Shown here in pieces: positions 42,870 to 52,051 of a DNA stretch of 64,000 bases. Each line of letters begins with the position of its first letter. Position 1 is the stretch's first letter. The translations under genes were made by a program, and so were the position numbers. The notes beneath the pieces were generated by a model. That model was not told the origin of the DNA. It saw only the letters and a program-made list of their open reading frames with translations, and made no database searches. The stretch is taken from assembly GCF_001314225.1 (NCBI RefSeq), contig NZ_CP012697.1, forward strand, positions 3,472,001 through 3,536,000. Direction: 5' to 3'. This DNA comes from Microbacterium sp. No. 7. GTDB taxonomy: Bacteria > Actinomycetota > Actinomycetes > Actinomycetales > Microbacteriaceae.

Positions 42870-43406
42870 TCACTCGTCGACTTCGGCCTCCCTGGCGTCC
42901 CAGCTCTCCAGGTCGGCGTCGTCGAGGCTGTGGCCTTCGAGGTGTTCCCGGACGTCAGCCGGGTACAGGCTGTCGACCCTGCGGATCGCGTCGTCCTCGC
43001 TGTACGCTTTGATCTCAAGCCACACCTCGAAGGTGATGTGCGTGCGAACCCGGAAGGAACGGTCCAGGTCGCCGGCGTCGCGCAGGTCCTGGCGGCTGGG
43101 GCCGCCGACGGTGTCGACGATTGCGTCGTACTGGCCGCAGTACTCCTCCTGTTCGGCGACGAGCGCGGCGGCGACCCAGACGTGGCGCATCCGCGGGTCG
43201 TCCACAGGCACCCGCGCGGTGCGCAGCTGCTCGTTCTCGGCGCGCAGCCGGGCGGCCTCCCGTTCGGCATCGACGCGGGCCTGGATTATCGCGCGCAGCT
43301 TGGCGGCCTTGGCGGGGTCGACCAGAGGCAACGGCTCACGCACGGCGGAGGCGAGCGAGGGCGCGGCGGTGAGTTCGGTGATGTTGGTCGGTGTGTCGAT
43401 CGACAT
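42870..43406 (-). CDS. hypothetical plasmid protein with a coiled-coil segment
   Basis: 178 residues, acidic C-terminus (L-D-D-A-D-L-E-S-W-D). A helical, charged stretch (KLRAIIQARVDAEREAARLR) suggests a short coiled coil; the rest (THITFEVWLEIKAYSEDDAI) is soluble. No known domain recognised. Start 43406 preceded by AAAGGAC; the longer open frame upstream is low-complexity Arg/Pro and unlikely to be coding. Confidence 0.7.
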   Translation of the reverse strand: MSIDTPTNITELTAAPSLASAVREPLPLVDPAKAAKLRAIIQARVDAEREAARLRAENEQLRTARVPVDDPRMRHVWVAAALVAEQEEYCGQYDAIVDTVGGPSRQDLRDAGDLDRSFRVRTHITFEVWLEIKAYSEDDAIRRVDSLYPADVREHLEGHSLDDADLESWDAREAEVDE

Positions 43407-43666
43407 GATCGGGTCCTTTCTGCCGCGCCCGGGGTGGGCGTGTCGGCAGGGCGGGCGGACGGGGCGGTGCGGAAGCGGCGGCGGGCGACGCGGCGACCGC
43501 CTGCGGGCGGGCGCGGCGTTCATCGCCGTCCGCGCCGCCCCGTAGCCTGCGTCGCCGGCGATGCCCGCCCCGCGGTGCGTATCAGGCAGCGACCGATCGT
43601 GCGCGCGACTGGGCCGGCACACCATCCATTCGTGCGGCACCGTGCCGCTCGGAAGGGACGGATGTC

Positions 43667-44533
43667 GTGGCCGAGATCAGTGCTGGGGAGGATGTGCTGC
43701 GGACGATCCGCGATGCGGCTGCGGTGCCGATCCCAGAGCAGCCGCGCAGATCGCAGTTCGCGTCCGAGGAGAGGTTCGCTCAGGCCTGGGACGACTGGCA
43801 GGCAGAGGCGCTGGAGCGCGCGTTGAGCGCGCTGGACACGATCGCAGCGCTGACCGGCACGGACCGTGCCGCCCCAGTGCAGCCGTGGACACCGGGCGAG
43901 CTGCTGTCGGTGTCTCTGCTGCGGTCGGCGCTGACGCAGGCGGAACGCAATCCCGCCGCCTGGCCATACAGCGCCGCCGAGCTGGACCGTGCCCGCGCCT
44001 TGGTGCAGCGGACCAACCCGCAGGTGTCGGTGGCGACGCCGAACGCCGTCGTGGGCGGTGAGCGCTGGACGGGGTGGGCGTGGGACGCGTCGCATTGGAT
44101 CCCGCCGGGCGTGTACGACGCGACCGGGGCGCAGGACGGGCACCGGTATCGGCTGGTCGTCGGCCCGGTCGCGGATCGTGTCGCCGGCGAGTCCTCGGCG
44201 GCGTTCCGAGTCGGCGACGCCGACCGCGCGATCGTCGATCAACTCGCGGCGACACTGACCAGCCTGGCCCCCGGTCACCTCGCCCGGACCCTGGATCACG
44301 CCGTCGCGATCATCGAGGACTCCGGCCGCGATGTCGACGCGGCACGCCAGGTCAGCGCGGAGCTCGCCCGAGACGAGCGGGCCCGAGCAGCCCTGCCCCG
44401 CCCCCTCCCCCAGCATGCGGCCACGCTCCCAGCGCTGGCGACGGTGCTGAGCGACCGTGTGGCACAGATCAACCGGACAGAGCCGGTGGACGAGTTGACG
44501 TCGGCTCACCCCACGACCGGGCGGCGGTTGTAA
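43667..44533 (+). CDS. hypothetical protein
   Basis: 288 residues, soluble, starting at GTG 43667 after GGAAGGG. Contains W-A-W-D-A-S-H-W-I-P-P-G-V-Y-D and a regular helical C-terminal half, but no family I can name. It faces the ParB-like gene across a bidirectional terminator. Confidence 0.65.
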   Translation: MAEISAGEDVLRTIRDAAAVPIPEQPRRSQFASEERFAQAWDDWQAEALERALSALDTIAALTGTDRAAPVQPWTPGELLSVSLLRSALTQAERNPAAWPYSAAELDRARALVQRTNPQVSVATPNAVVGGERWTGWAWDASHWIPPGVYDATGAQDGHRYRLVVGPVADRVAGESSAAFRVGDADRAIVDQLAATLTSLAPGHLARTLDHAVAIIEDSGRDVDAARQVSAELARDERARAALPRPLPQHAATLPALATVLSDRVAQINRTEPVDELTSAHPTTGRRL

Positions 44534-44553
44534 CTGGAAGAGCAGTAGCAGGA

Positions 44554-44585
44554 AGGGGCGCCCCAACCGTAGCTGGGGCGCCCCT
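44554..44585. terminator. bidirectional terminator
   Basis: 12-bp perfect stem AGGGGCGCCCCA/TGGGGCGCCCCT with an 8-nt loop, between the convergent genes ending at 44533 and 44600. Confidence 0.88.
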
Positions 44586-44599
44586 CCCTCCCGTGCGGA

Positions 44600-46054
44600 T
44601 CAGACGGCCAGCTCGACCTCGGCCTCGTCCGCGGTGGACTCCTCCGGAGTCTCGCCGACCTCCGCCTCGTCGTCGACCTCGACCTCGTCGACCTCGTGGA
44701 TCTGCGTGTGTGCGATGATGATCTGCTCGACGTCCGAGAGGGTGTACCCCCAGGCCTCGAGCGTAGTGAGGTAGCCGGCCGTCCCGCGGTTCGGGTTGCG
44801 CCAGGAGTGCCGACCGGTGGACGCCTCCAGGCCCCCCAGCACGATCGCCAGCGTGACGTGGACCGCCTTGGCAGGGTGGGTGTGCGCGAACCCGGCCAGC
44901 CGGTCCGCGCCCCATGCGCTGTCCTGGGCGACGCCGAGCAGGTCGTGGGCGAGCTTGTTGCCGCCTTCCAGACCCTTTGCGACCACGGTGCGGTCGGTCG
45001 CGAGCGCGGTGGCGATGACCCGCGGCGCGTCCTTCGGGAGGGTGCGGCGCCCGAGGAACTGGGTCAGCCACTCCCGCCTGACGGTCTGCGCCGCGTCCCA
45101 GGCCTTGTTGCTGGCGATGACTTCGCGTCGTTCGGCCTTCTCATCGTCGGTCATCGGCCCGGACTGGCTGCCGCCGCCGAAGCGGGGTGCGAACCCGTGG
45201 GCCTTGGGGTCGGCGAGGAAGTACGTCACGTGCACGTCGTCCCCGTAGTACACCCGCACCAGCGCGGCGGCGCCGTCGAGCCCGGCGATCTGTTCGGCGG
45301 TGACGAGGTTGCCGTCACTGTCGACCAGTTCCGTGATCCGGGTGTGGCTGGTGTCCTGGTATCCGGGTTCGCGGTCCAGGATCGTGAACCCCTTCGCGGC
45401 GAGGTCCTGTTCGGTGGCCTCCCGCGCGCGGGCGCGCGCCTGGTCGTCCCGGGCGCGCTGTGCGGCGTGGTCAAACTGTCCGGGCGTTTCGACGGCGATC
45501 GCGATCAGCTCGGCGACAGTGTCCTCGTCCCCCTCGAACTCCACCAGGGCGGCGGCCTGGTCGAGGGTGAGCTGGTGGGCGGCGATCGCGGTGGCGGCCA
45601 GTTCGTTCCCGGCGACCTTCAGCCCGGTCTTGACTCGTGCAGTCTTGGTGCCGGTGCGCTTGGCGATCACCGCGGGCGTGAGCCCTTCCAGCGCGAGCTG
45701 CTGCCACGCGGCGGTGCGGTCGGTGTCGGTGAGCGCTTCGCGCTGGTCGTTCTCCACGATCTGCTCGACGATCCGTTCCACGGTGTGCTCCGTGCTGTCG
45801 ACCACGAACACGGGGATCGCGGCCAGCCCGGCCTCGCGGGCGGCGAGGACCCGTCGCTGCCCGGCGCGGACGATCACCGATCCGGTGTCGTCGCGGCGGC
45901 CGCGGACGGGCTGGAGCACGCCGTGCTCTCGGATGGTGGCGATGAACTCGTCGGTCAGCGGCGCACTGGGTCGCACGTTCGTCTCCAGCACGATCTGTGC
46001 CGGGTCGACGTACTCCAGGATCCCGGCCGGCGGGCTCTGGGTAGTGGTGGTCAT
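44600..46054 (-). CDS. ParB/Spo0J-family DNA-binding protein
   Basis: 484 residues. N-terminal ParB nuclease-like domain: VRPSAPLTDEFIATIREHGVLQPV, then IVRAGQRRVLAAREAGL (the G-x-R-R box) and IVENDQREALTDTDR, then an HTH (LTPAVIAKRTGTKTARVKTGL). The long C-terminal half is less conserved and ends in an acidic tail (E-V-D-D-E-A-E-V-G-E). Proteins like this on actinobacterial plasmids may serve in partition or as regulators. No ParA gene or parS site is visible next to it. AAGGG precedes the start. Confidence 0.88.
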   Translation of the reverse strand: MTTTTQSPPAGILEYVDPAQIVLETNVRPSAPLTDEFIATIREHGVLQPVRGRRDDTGSVIVRAGQRRVLAAREAGLAAIPVFVVDSTEHTVERIVEQIVENDQREALTDTDRTAAWQQLALEGLTPAVIAKRTGTKTARVKTGLKVAGNELAATAIAAHQLTLDQAAALVEFEGDEDTVAELIAIAVETPGQFDHAAQRARDDQARARAREATEQDLAAKGFTILDREPGYQDTSHTRITELVDSDGNLVTAEQIAGLDGAAALVRVYYGDDVHVTYFLADPKAHGFAPRFGGGSQSGPMTDDEKAERREVIASNKAWDAAQTVRREWLTQFLGRRTLPKDAPRVIATALATDRTVVAKGLEGGNKLAHDLLGVAQDSAWGADRLAGFAHTHPAKAVHVTLAIVLGGLEASTGRHSWRNPNRGTAGYLTTLEAWGYTLSDVEQIIIAHTQIHEVDEVEVDDEAEVGETPEESTADEAEVELAV

Positions 46055-46433
46055 GGCATTGCCCTTCTGTGTGAGGCAGGGCCGCGGCGGGCGCCGTGTC
46101 CCTGGCCGGTCCGGTCGGTCCGTTCCGGCACGCAGAGGGAAAGCGACCAGAGCCGGCGCGGTGCCCGCCGCGAGCGGTTCCTAAGCGGAGCCCGCAGCGA
46201 CGCGGCAGCGGCGCGGAGGGCGGAGTCTGGAAAAAGCGAGCAAGGGAACGCAGCCGGCGGAGGGAGCTACCGTCGCAGAGCCGGAGACGGGCCGACCGGT
46301 GCCGCGCCGGCGACATGCGCCGCCACCGCCCACGACGCGGAGGACCGCAACCGCGTGCGCGTGACCGCCGCGCAGGGATGGGCGTGCACACCACGCTGGA
46401 GCGCCACCGCGCGGGTGGCTCGAAGGCGGGTGG
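46055..46433. other. divergent intergenic region, no gene recognised
   Basis: 379 bp between the divergent ParB-like and ArdC-like genes, extremely GC-rich. It should hold the promoters of both; no clear operator, iteron or hairpin stood out. Confidence 0.4.
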
Positions 46434-47498
46434 ATGATGACGCGTCGATACACGCGGGAAGAAGTGGCCGCGTACCGGGTGGAGAAGATGGAGGAGATCA
46501 CCCGGAGGCTGCAGGAGTCCGTGCAGCGGCTGGTGACCGGGCAGGACTGGCTGGAGTCGATCCGGTTCGCCGCGCGGTTCCGGTCACGGTCATGGCTGAA
46601 CACGCTGCTGCTGTTCAGCCAGCACGCCGACGCGTATCAGGCCGGCCGGGTGCCCAGCCCATACCCGACCTATGTCGCCGGGAGGGTGGCGTGGAAGGCG
46701 CTGGGACGGTGGCCGACACAGCCGGGGTTCGTGATCCGACAGCCCGTGCTCGCGGCGATGGCCTCCGCCACCCCACAGGACCCCGGCTCCTGGCGCCGCC
46801 TGCCGCGCGGACAGCGACCCGAGCCGGGCGAGGTCGTGCAGCAGCGGATGGTGGGTGTGAAGCCGGCGAAGGTGTGGGACGTGTCCATGACCGGCGGCAC
46901 CCCGATCCCCGAGCGTCCTGAGCCCCAGCTACTGGAGGGCGCCGCGCCGCCCGGCCTGCTGGTCGCGGTGCAGGGGCAGATCCGTGCCGGCGGGTACACC
47001 CTGCAGGATGCCGTCGACGCGGGCGTGCTGGGAGGCGCGAACGGGATCACCGACTTCACCACCCGGACGGTCACCGTCCGAGTGGACATGGACGAAGCGG
47101 CGCGGCTGAAGACCACGCTGCACGAGCTCGCGCACGTGAAGCTGCATGCCCCGGACTCCCTCACCGCACGCGGCGAGCATCGAGGCATCGACGAGGTGGA
47201 AGCGGAGTCGGTGGCGATGTTCGTCGCCGCCAGCCACGGACTGGACACCAGCGGATACACCGTCCCGTACGTCGCCGGCTGGGCGGACAGCGTGAACGGC
47301 CGCACCGTGACCGAGGTGCTGCAGGACACCGCCGAGAAGGCCCGCCGCACCGCCCTGGGCATCCTGGAGAACCTGCCGGAGACCGCCGCCTCGGACGGTT
47401 ACCCGCCGGGGATGAGCGAAGCACTCCGAGCGCAGGCGAACACCCCGTCCCTGCACCGCGAACCGGCCCGCGCCGGTCACCCCCCGCTGGAACGATGA
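46434..47498 (+). CDS. ArdC-like antirestriction protein with a metallopeptidase motif
   Basis: 354 residues. The N-terminal part (LQESVQRLVTGQDWLESIRFAARFRSRSWLNTLLLFSQ, followed by G-R-V-A-W-K-A-L-G-R) is the ArdC N-domain that binds single-stranded DNA. The C-terminal part has TTLHELAHVKLHA, the H-E-x-x-H zinc motif of ImmA/IrrE-like peptidases. ArdC proteins protect incoming conjugative DNA from restriction, which fits a transferable plasmid. Overlaps the Prim-Pol gene by 4 bp. Confidence 0.85.
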   Translation: MMTRRYTREEVAAYRVEKMEEITRRLQESVQRLVTGQDWLESIRFAARFRSRSWLNTLLLFSQHADAYQAGRVPSPYPTYVAGRVAWKALGRWPTQPGFVIRQPVLAAMASATPQDPGSWRRLPRGQRPEPGEVVQQRMVGVKPAKVWDVSMTGGTPIPERPEPQLLEGAAPPGLLVAVQGQIRAGGYTLQDAVDAGVLGGANGITDFTTRTVTVRVDMDEAARLKTTLHELAHVKLHAPDSLTARGEHRGIDEVEAESVAMFVAASHGLDTSGYTVPYVAGWADSVNGRTVTEVLQDTAEKARRTALGILENLPETAASDGYPPGMSEALRAQANTPSLHREPARAGHPPLER

Positions 47499-48355
47499 TG
47501 ACCGAGGTGGACTACCCCGCCCCGGCGGCAGCCCTGCCCGCGGCCGCGTTCCACTACGCCCGGCAGGGGCTGCGCGTGTTCCCGTGCGTGCCCGAGCACA
47601 AGCGCCCGCTCACCGAGAACGGCTTCAAAGACGCCACCACCACGCTCGCGACCGTGGAGTCCTGGTGGCGGTCCTGGCCATGGGCGAGCATCGGGATCGC
47701 CACCGGCGGCAACGGCGTCGACGTGCTCGACATCGACGTGTACGCCAGCGGCGACGGGTACGGTGCGTTCGGCCAACTCGAGGACGCCGGGCTGGTCGAA
47801 GGCTGGGCCGCGAAGGTGCGCACCCCCTCAGGCGGGATGCACGTGTACTTCCCCGCGGACCCGGCCTGGCCGCAACGGAACTGGGCCGTCACCGCCGCGC
47901 ACATCGACTTCCGCGGCGACGGCGGGTATGTGATCGCGCCGCCGTCCTTTGGTGCGGGAACGAAGCGGTACGAAGTCGTCGACACCGCGCTCGCCGCCCG
48001 CCCGGTGGACGCCGCCCGGATCCGGGACTTCCTCCGCCCACCGCCGACACCGATCGTCGCGCCGCCGCGGGAGCTTGATCGCTCCCCAGACGCAGTCGTG
48101 CGCAGGATCGCGGCGTTCGTCGCACGCCAGCCGGAGGGCAACCGTAACCGGGCACTGTTCTGGGCGGCGTGCCGGGTCGCGGAGCTGGGACTGCCGGAAG
48201 AGTACGCCCACGGCGCGCTCGGGATCGCGGCGCAGCGCGCCGGCCTGCAGCAGCGGGAGGCGGAGACCACCATCCGCTCGGCCTTCCGCACCGTATCAGC
48301 GGCGTGGTCTCTCGGGATCGAGCCCGGACCGTCCCCACCCTCGGTCCGGCTCTGA
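47495..48355 (+). CDS. bifunctional DNA primase/polymerase (Prim-Pol)
   Basis: 286 residues. AEP-fold primase: AAFHYARQGLRVFPC, W-P-W-A-S-I-G-I-A-T-G-G, the metal-binding DVLDIDVY, VRTPSGGMHVYF and FRGDGGYVIAPPS. Makes primers and copies DNA in plasmid or phage replication. No helicase domain is fused, so a partner helicase would be needed. ATGA overlap with the ArdC-like gene. Confidence 0.92.
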   Translation: MMTEVDYPAPAAALPAAAFHYARQGLRVFPCVPEHKRPLTENGFKDATTTLATVESWWRSWPWASIGIATGGNGVDVLDIDVYASGDGYGAFGQLEDAGLVEGWAAKVRTPSGGMHVYFPADPAWPQRNWAVTAAHIDFRGDGGYVIAPPSFGAGTKRYEVVDTALAARPVDAARIRDFLRPPPTPIVAPPRELDRSPDAVVRRIAAFVARQPEGNRNRALFWAACRVAELGLPEEYAHGALGIAAQRAGLQQREAETTIRSAFRTVSAAWSLGIEPGPSPPSVRL

Positions 48356-48362
48356 CAACACG

Positions 48363-48602
48363 AGTGCCGCGCACGTCCCCGATGGCCGGCTCGGCGTGCG
48401 GCCGACGCGAGAACGACACTCCTATTTCGAGTGGATCCAGCTGTGGAATACAGCCAGCGCAACGGTGACCTTCTACCGGGCCACCGCGTCCCACCCCGAC
48501 GCTGGCGCCGCGATCGCGCTGGGGTCGAACACGGACGTGGTCGAGCGTGTGGAAAAGGTGGTCGCGGCGCGGAAGAACCGGGTCGCTATGTGCGCAGGGC
48601 GT
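48363..48602 (+). other. possible small coding remnant
   Basis: The frame reading S-Y-F-E-W-I-Q-L-W-N-T-A-S-A-T-V-T-F-Y-R then a helical D-V-V-E-R-V-E-K-V-V-A-A-R-K looks protein-like, but it has no good start and its open frame runs on into the antisense of the prepilin peptidase gene. It may be a remnant. Confidence 0.25.
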
Positions 48603-48619
48603 CCTGGGAGTGAGCCGAC

Positions 48620-49201
48620 TCACCCGGACAGCGCGACCGCGGCGCACAGCACAGAGGCGACGGCCAGCGCGGGGCCGTGCGCGACGGCGCCAGGGCGGCG
48701 CAGGACGCGGCGGGCGAGCTGGTGAGTCCCGCTGATCCCCACCGCCAGCATCGGGATCAGCATCCACGAGAACCCGCCGAGCCCGCCGACCCACAGCCCC
48801 AGCACGCCGGCGAGCTTCACATCGCCAAGACCGACCGCACCCATGAGCCCCAGCACGAAGTAGACGGCGGCAAGCACGGCCCCCGCCACGACAGCATCGC
48901 CGACGGCAGCGGCGGCGCCGGGGGTGCCGAGCGCCACCGCGGCCGCAAGCCACCCGCCCATGAGCCCACTCAGCGGCAGCAACAGCCGGTCGGGGATCTG
49001 ATGCGAGCGGATGTCGGCCACGCTCAGCGCGACCAGCGCCAGCACGCCCGCCAGGCACAGCAGCAGCACACCGACCGGCGGCAGAGACTGCTGGATCCCC
49101 GCGGATGCCGCCCCGGCCGCGATCGCCGATCCCGTCGTCACGACCGCGACCAGTCCGCGCCTGGCAACGGACATCGTGCCGGTCGAGGGGATGCGGGTCA
49201 T
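48620..49201 (-). CDS. prepilin peptidase (A24 family)
   Basis: 193 residues, about six hydrophobic segments. Catalytic aspartates lie in S-V-A-D-I-R-S-H-Q-I-P-D and in the GxGD-type motif GLGDVKLAG. Cleaves prepilin leader peptides at the membrane. Last gene of the long leftward Tad-type operon; its ATG overlaps the stop of the gene before it. Confidence 0.9.
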   Translation of the reverse strand: MTRIPSTGTMSVARRGLVAVVTTGSAIAAGAASAGIQQSLPPVGVLLLCLAGVLALVALSVADIRSHQIPDRLLLPLSGLMGGWLAAAVALGTPGAAAAVGDAVVAGAVLAAVYFVLGLMGAVGLGDVKLAGVLGLWVGGLGGFSWMLIPMLAVGISGTHQLARRVLRRPGAVAHGPALAVASVLCAAVALSG

Positions 49202-52050
49202 GGGTCGGCGACCAGCTCTCGGCGACCCTCATCGATGAGGGCCTGGGTCTCCGGTTCGGGCTCGTATCCCTCGTCGAAGCTGTCCAGGTAGCGTTCCAGG
49301 TCGGCCACGATCCGTTCGAACCGGTCGACGTCACCTTTGGCGAGGGCGCTGAGCATGAGATTGCGCCAGGCGATCTCATTGACCGGGTCGACGACGTTCC
49401 CGACCGTCGCGGCGAACTGCGCCCGAGCGTGGTCGCGGGCGGCATATGCGCGACCGAACAGCTCGTCCGCGACGTCGCTGATCCGGGCGATCATTTCCTC
49501 CATGTCCAGATGACACCAAGCCCAGAATCGCTGCTTGATGCCCGTGAACGGCTGCCCCCTGACCAGTCGCAGCGCCGCCAGGAGATCGTCGGAGCCGGCC
49601 ACGGTCAGGTCGGTGCCGACGAGGTCCTGGAAATCGCTCCAGTCGCTGCGGATCCCCAGATCCAGTCGGTACCCCTCGGCGGGCTCGTACCGGGGAAGGT
49701 AGCTTCGCGGGGGGTCAGTGTCGGTGGCGCCGAGCCAGTTCCTGGTGTGGTTGGTCAGCTTCCGCATCGACATGGATGCGGCCTGCGGTGCCGCGTTCGG
49801 CCAGAACGCGCTCGCGAACTGGCCGGTGCTGGCGTGCGGGTGCAGGTGCAGGTAGGCGACCAGTTCGACGCCGCGGCCCGGCGCCGCCTGTCGCGGCGTT
49901 CCGGCGTCCGGGAGGTCGAGGGAAACCGGCCCAAGCAACCTCAGGTACGGGGCCGCCGTGCCGATACCCGCCTCCTGGGATGGGACGGTGACCTCGGTGG
50001 CAGGTGCGCCGGGCTCGGCAGCGTGGTCGTGGCCGCTGGGGGACGGGAGGGAGGTGACTGCCGCGGTGACGTCGGGGCGCAAGCTGGGGGCGGTGGCGGC
50101 GTCCATCAGCCGGTTCAGCACTGTGAGCACCTCCGCGCTGACCTGCTGCAGGCACAGGTCCAGACCAACGGGGTCGAGACTTGCGTGCTCCTCGTCCCGC
50201 AGCCGCAGGCGCGCGCCCTCGAGCAGCGGGTGCGTTGCGATGACGGCGATGCCCGCGTTTCTGCTATGCGCGATGAGGTCGGCGAGCGTGTGGGCGTGCT
50301 GGTCGTCGAGGCCGCTGTGAACAATGACGATCTGGGTGGGCCACGTTTCGGGAGACTCGTCCAGGCGCGCCTGGGTTACCGATGCGTAGCCGGCGCGCTC
50401 GAGCGCCTGGCCGATATCGGAGAGCTCGGCCCGCAGCATGGGAAGGAGCGTCTCGATGGTGTCGATGTAGCGGATCCGGCCGGCGTCCAGGGCATCCGCC
50501 AGTCCGGAATGCCCGCCGACAACGGTGAGGTGCAGGTCGTCCGCCCACGGGGTGGTTGCCAGTTCCAGCGTCATCGCCGTGAGGACGGCCTCGATCAGGC
50601 TGGTGCCCCCGTGCACGTGCAGGGCGCGCCAGTGCTCGAGATCGATCAGGATGTGCGCGCCAGCGGGGTCCTGCCCCAGCAGCAGCAGTGAAGGGTAGGG
50701 GTTCACCGCGGCCCGCGCGTGATCCTCAGCGTTCGGGGGGTAGGTCCAGACCAGGTCATCGTCGCTGGCAGGCTCGAACGGCGCAGGCAGCTGCACCGGG
50801 TCGGCGAAGAAGAACGCCGGCCCCGCAGCTGCCAGCCGGACCGCATACAGGCCCGGCAGCGGAGTGCCGGTACGGGAGGCCCACGCGGCGATGGCCCGCA
50901 CGGCCCGGTCGACGTCCGCGCTGCCCGCGTCGTCGCCGGCGTCGCGGAGCTGTCGCTCGAGGTGGCTGGCCTGCTCGTCGGGGAGCTGAAGGCGCTGCCC
51001 CGCCCGGCGCCGGTGACGTTGGTGCAGACGCAGCGCGGCGAGCACGGCCAGCAAGCCAGCGGCCAGCACCCCGGAGATCCCGCCCGCGGTCCGCACCACG
51101 CCGGCAAGCTCGTCCCCCTCGAGGTCAGTACCGGAGTCGGCCACGTATGCCGAATCCTGCGTCGGCTCGGCAGTCGGGTCGGCGCGGTCGACCCCGAGCA
51201 AGGACTGCTCGTCGAGCTCGGCGGGGAAGGGCTCGATCGTCTCGTCCGCGGGGAGCGGGACTGTGGGCTCGGCCGGGGCGGGGTTCTGGACGGGGGCGGT
51301 GCGCTCCGTGGGGGCGCCGGGGCCGGGGATGTGCACGGTCCACCCGGGCAGGATCAGGTCGGGATCGGCGAGACGGCGGCCGTCGGGCTGGACGATGCGG
51401 GTGGACGCGTCGAAGATCTCCGGGTAACGCTGCCCGGCGCCGAGCTCTTCGGCGGCGATGTCCCACAGCGTGTCGCCGGACACGATCACCCGCTGATGGA
51501 ATTCGAGCGATGACGGGCGCTGCCCGGCGGATACCGCAGCCACCGCCACAGATCCTGTCATCGACGGGGTGGAGAGAGAGCGGGAACTGGTGGACGGCGC
51601 TGCGACGGCGTCCGTTGCAGCGGCGACCGCGGGGGCTGAGGCGGCGCCGGCGGAAGAGGCGGGGGCAGAGACCGCGCCGAGAAGTACCACCACGGCGCTG
51701 ACGAGCGCGGCCGCGGCGGCCTGCTGTACTCGGAACACTGCGGGGGCGCGACGGGCCGTGGCGCCGTGGCGCACATGGCGGACCGCATCGGGGATGGCTG
51801 CGAGGAACGGCAGGGTGAAGAACGCCCACGCGACCCACCCGACCAGCGGGAGAACGGTGCCCAGGAAGAACCGGCCCCCATAGTCGGGACTGCTCAGTGC
51901 CTCCGTGAGTCTGTCCCAGGAGGGGAACGGGTTCCCGGCCAGCACCACCAGGATGGCGGGGGCGCCGACCACGAGGGCGGCCACGGCAAGTACCGAGGCG
52001 GTGCTTGCGATGATGCGTCTCATTCCGTGGGCCATCCTTTCCGGTGTCAT
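49198..52050 (-). CDS. membrane protein with LysM and bacterial transcriptional activation (BTAD) domains
   Basis: 950 residues. Hydrophobic segments near residues 12-35, 65-85 and 110-135 and one near 320. A LysM motif (VIVSGDTLWDIAAEELG) lies near 190 between them. A large cytosolic half follows, ending in a BTAD/SARP-like region (VELVAYLHLHPHASTGQFA; SDDLLAALRLVRGQPFTG; EIAWRNLMLSALAKGD). A wall-binding LysM joined to an activator-like domain suggests an envelope sensor or an assembly scaffold; no DNA-binding winged helix is certain. Starts at 52050, 52035 and 52023 are possible; the first abuts the previous stop. Confidence 0.8.
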   Translation of the reverse strand: MTPERMAHGMRRIIASTASVLAVAALVVGAPAILVVLAGNPFPSWDRLTEALSSPDYGGRFFLGTVLPLVGWVAWAFFTLPFLAAIPDAVRHVRHGATARRAPAVFRVQQAAAAALVSAVVVLLGAVSAPASSAGAASAPAVAAATDAVAAPSTSSRSLSTPSMTGSVAVAAVSAGQRPSSLEFHQRVIVSGDTLWDIAAEELGAGQRYPEIFDASTRIVQPDGRRLADPDLILPGWTVHIPGPGAPTERTAPVQNPAPAEPTVPLPADETIEPFPAELDEQSLLGVDRADPTAEPTQDSAYVADSGTDLEGDELAGVVRTAGGISGVLAAGLLAVLAALRLHQRHRRRAGQRLQLPDEQASHLERQLRDAGDDAGSADVDRAVRAIAAWASRTGTPLPGLYAVRLAAAGPAFFFADPVQLPAPFEPASDDDLVWTYPPNAEDHARAAVNPYPSLLLLGQDPAGAHILIDLEHWRALHVHGGTSLIEAVLTAMTLELATTPWADDLHLTVVGGHSGLADALDAGRIRYIDTIETLLPMLRAELSDIGQALERAGYASVTQARLDESPETWPTQIVIVHSGLDDQHAHTLADLIAHSRNAGIAVIATHPLLEGARLRLRDEEHASLDPVGLDLCLQQVSAEVLTVLNRLMDAATAPSLRPDVTAAVTSLPSPSGHDHAAEPGAPATEVTVPSQEAGIGTAAPYLRLLGPVSLDLPDAGTPRQAAPGRGVELVAYLHLHPHASTGQFASAFWPNAAPQAASMSMRKLTNHTRNWLGATDTDPPRSYLPRYEPAEGYRLDLGIRSDWSDFQDLVGTDLTVAGSDDLLAALRLVRGQPFTGIKQRFWAWCHLDMEEMIARISDVADELFGRAYAARDHARAQFAATVGNVVDPVNEIAWRNLMLSALAKGDVDRFERIVADLERYLDSFDEGYEPEPETQALIDEGRRELVADP

Positions 52051-52051
52051 G

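Noticed and set aside
44696..46921. 741-codon open frame on the plus strand
   Set aside because: Antisense to the ParB-like gene and partly through the ArdC-like gene; composition is not protein-like.
49105..50691. 528-codon open frame on the plus strand
   Set aside because: Antisense to the LysM/BTAD gene, which has clear domains.
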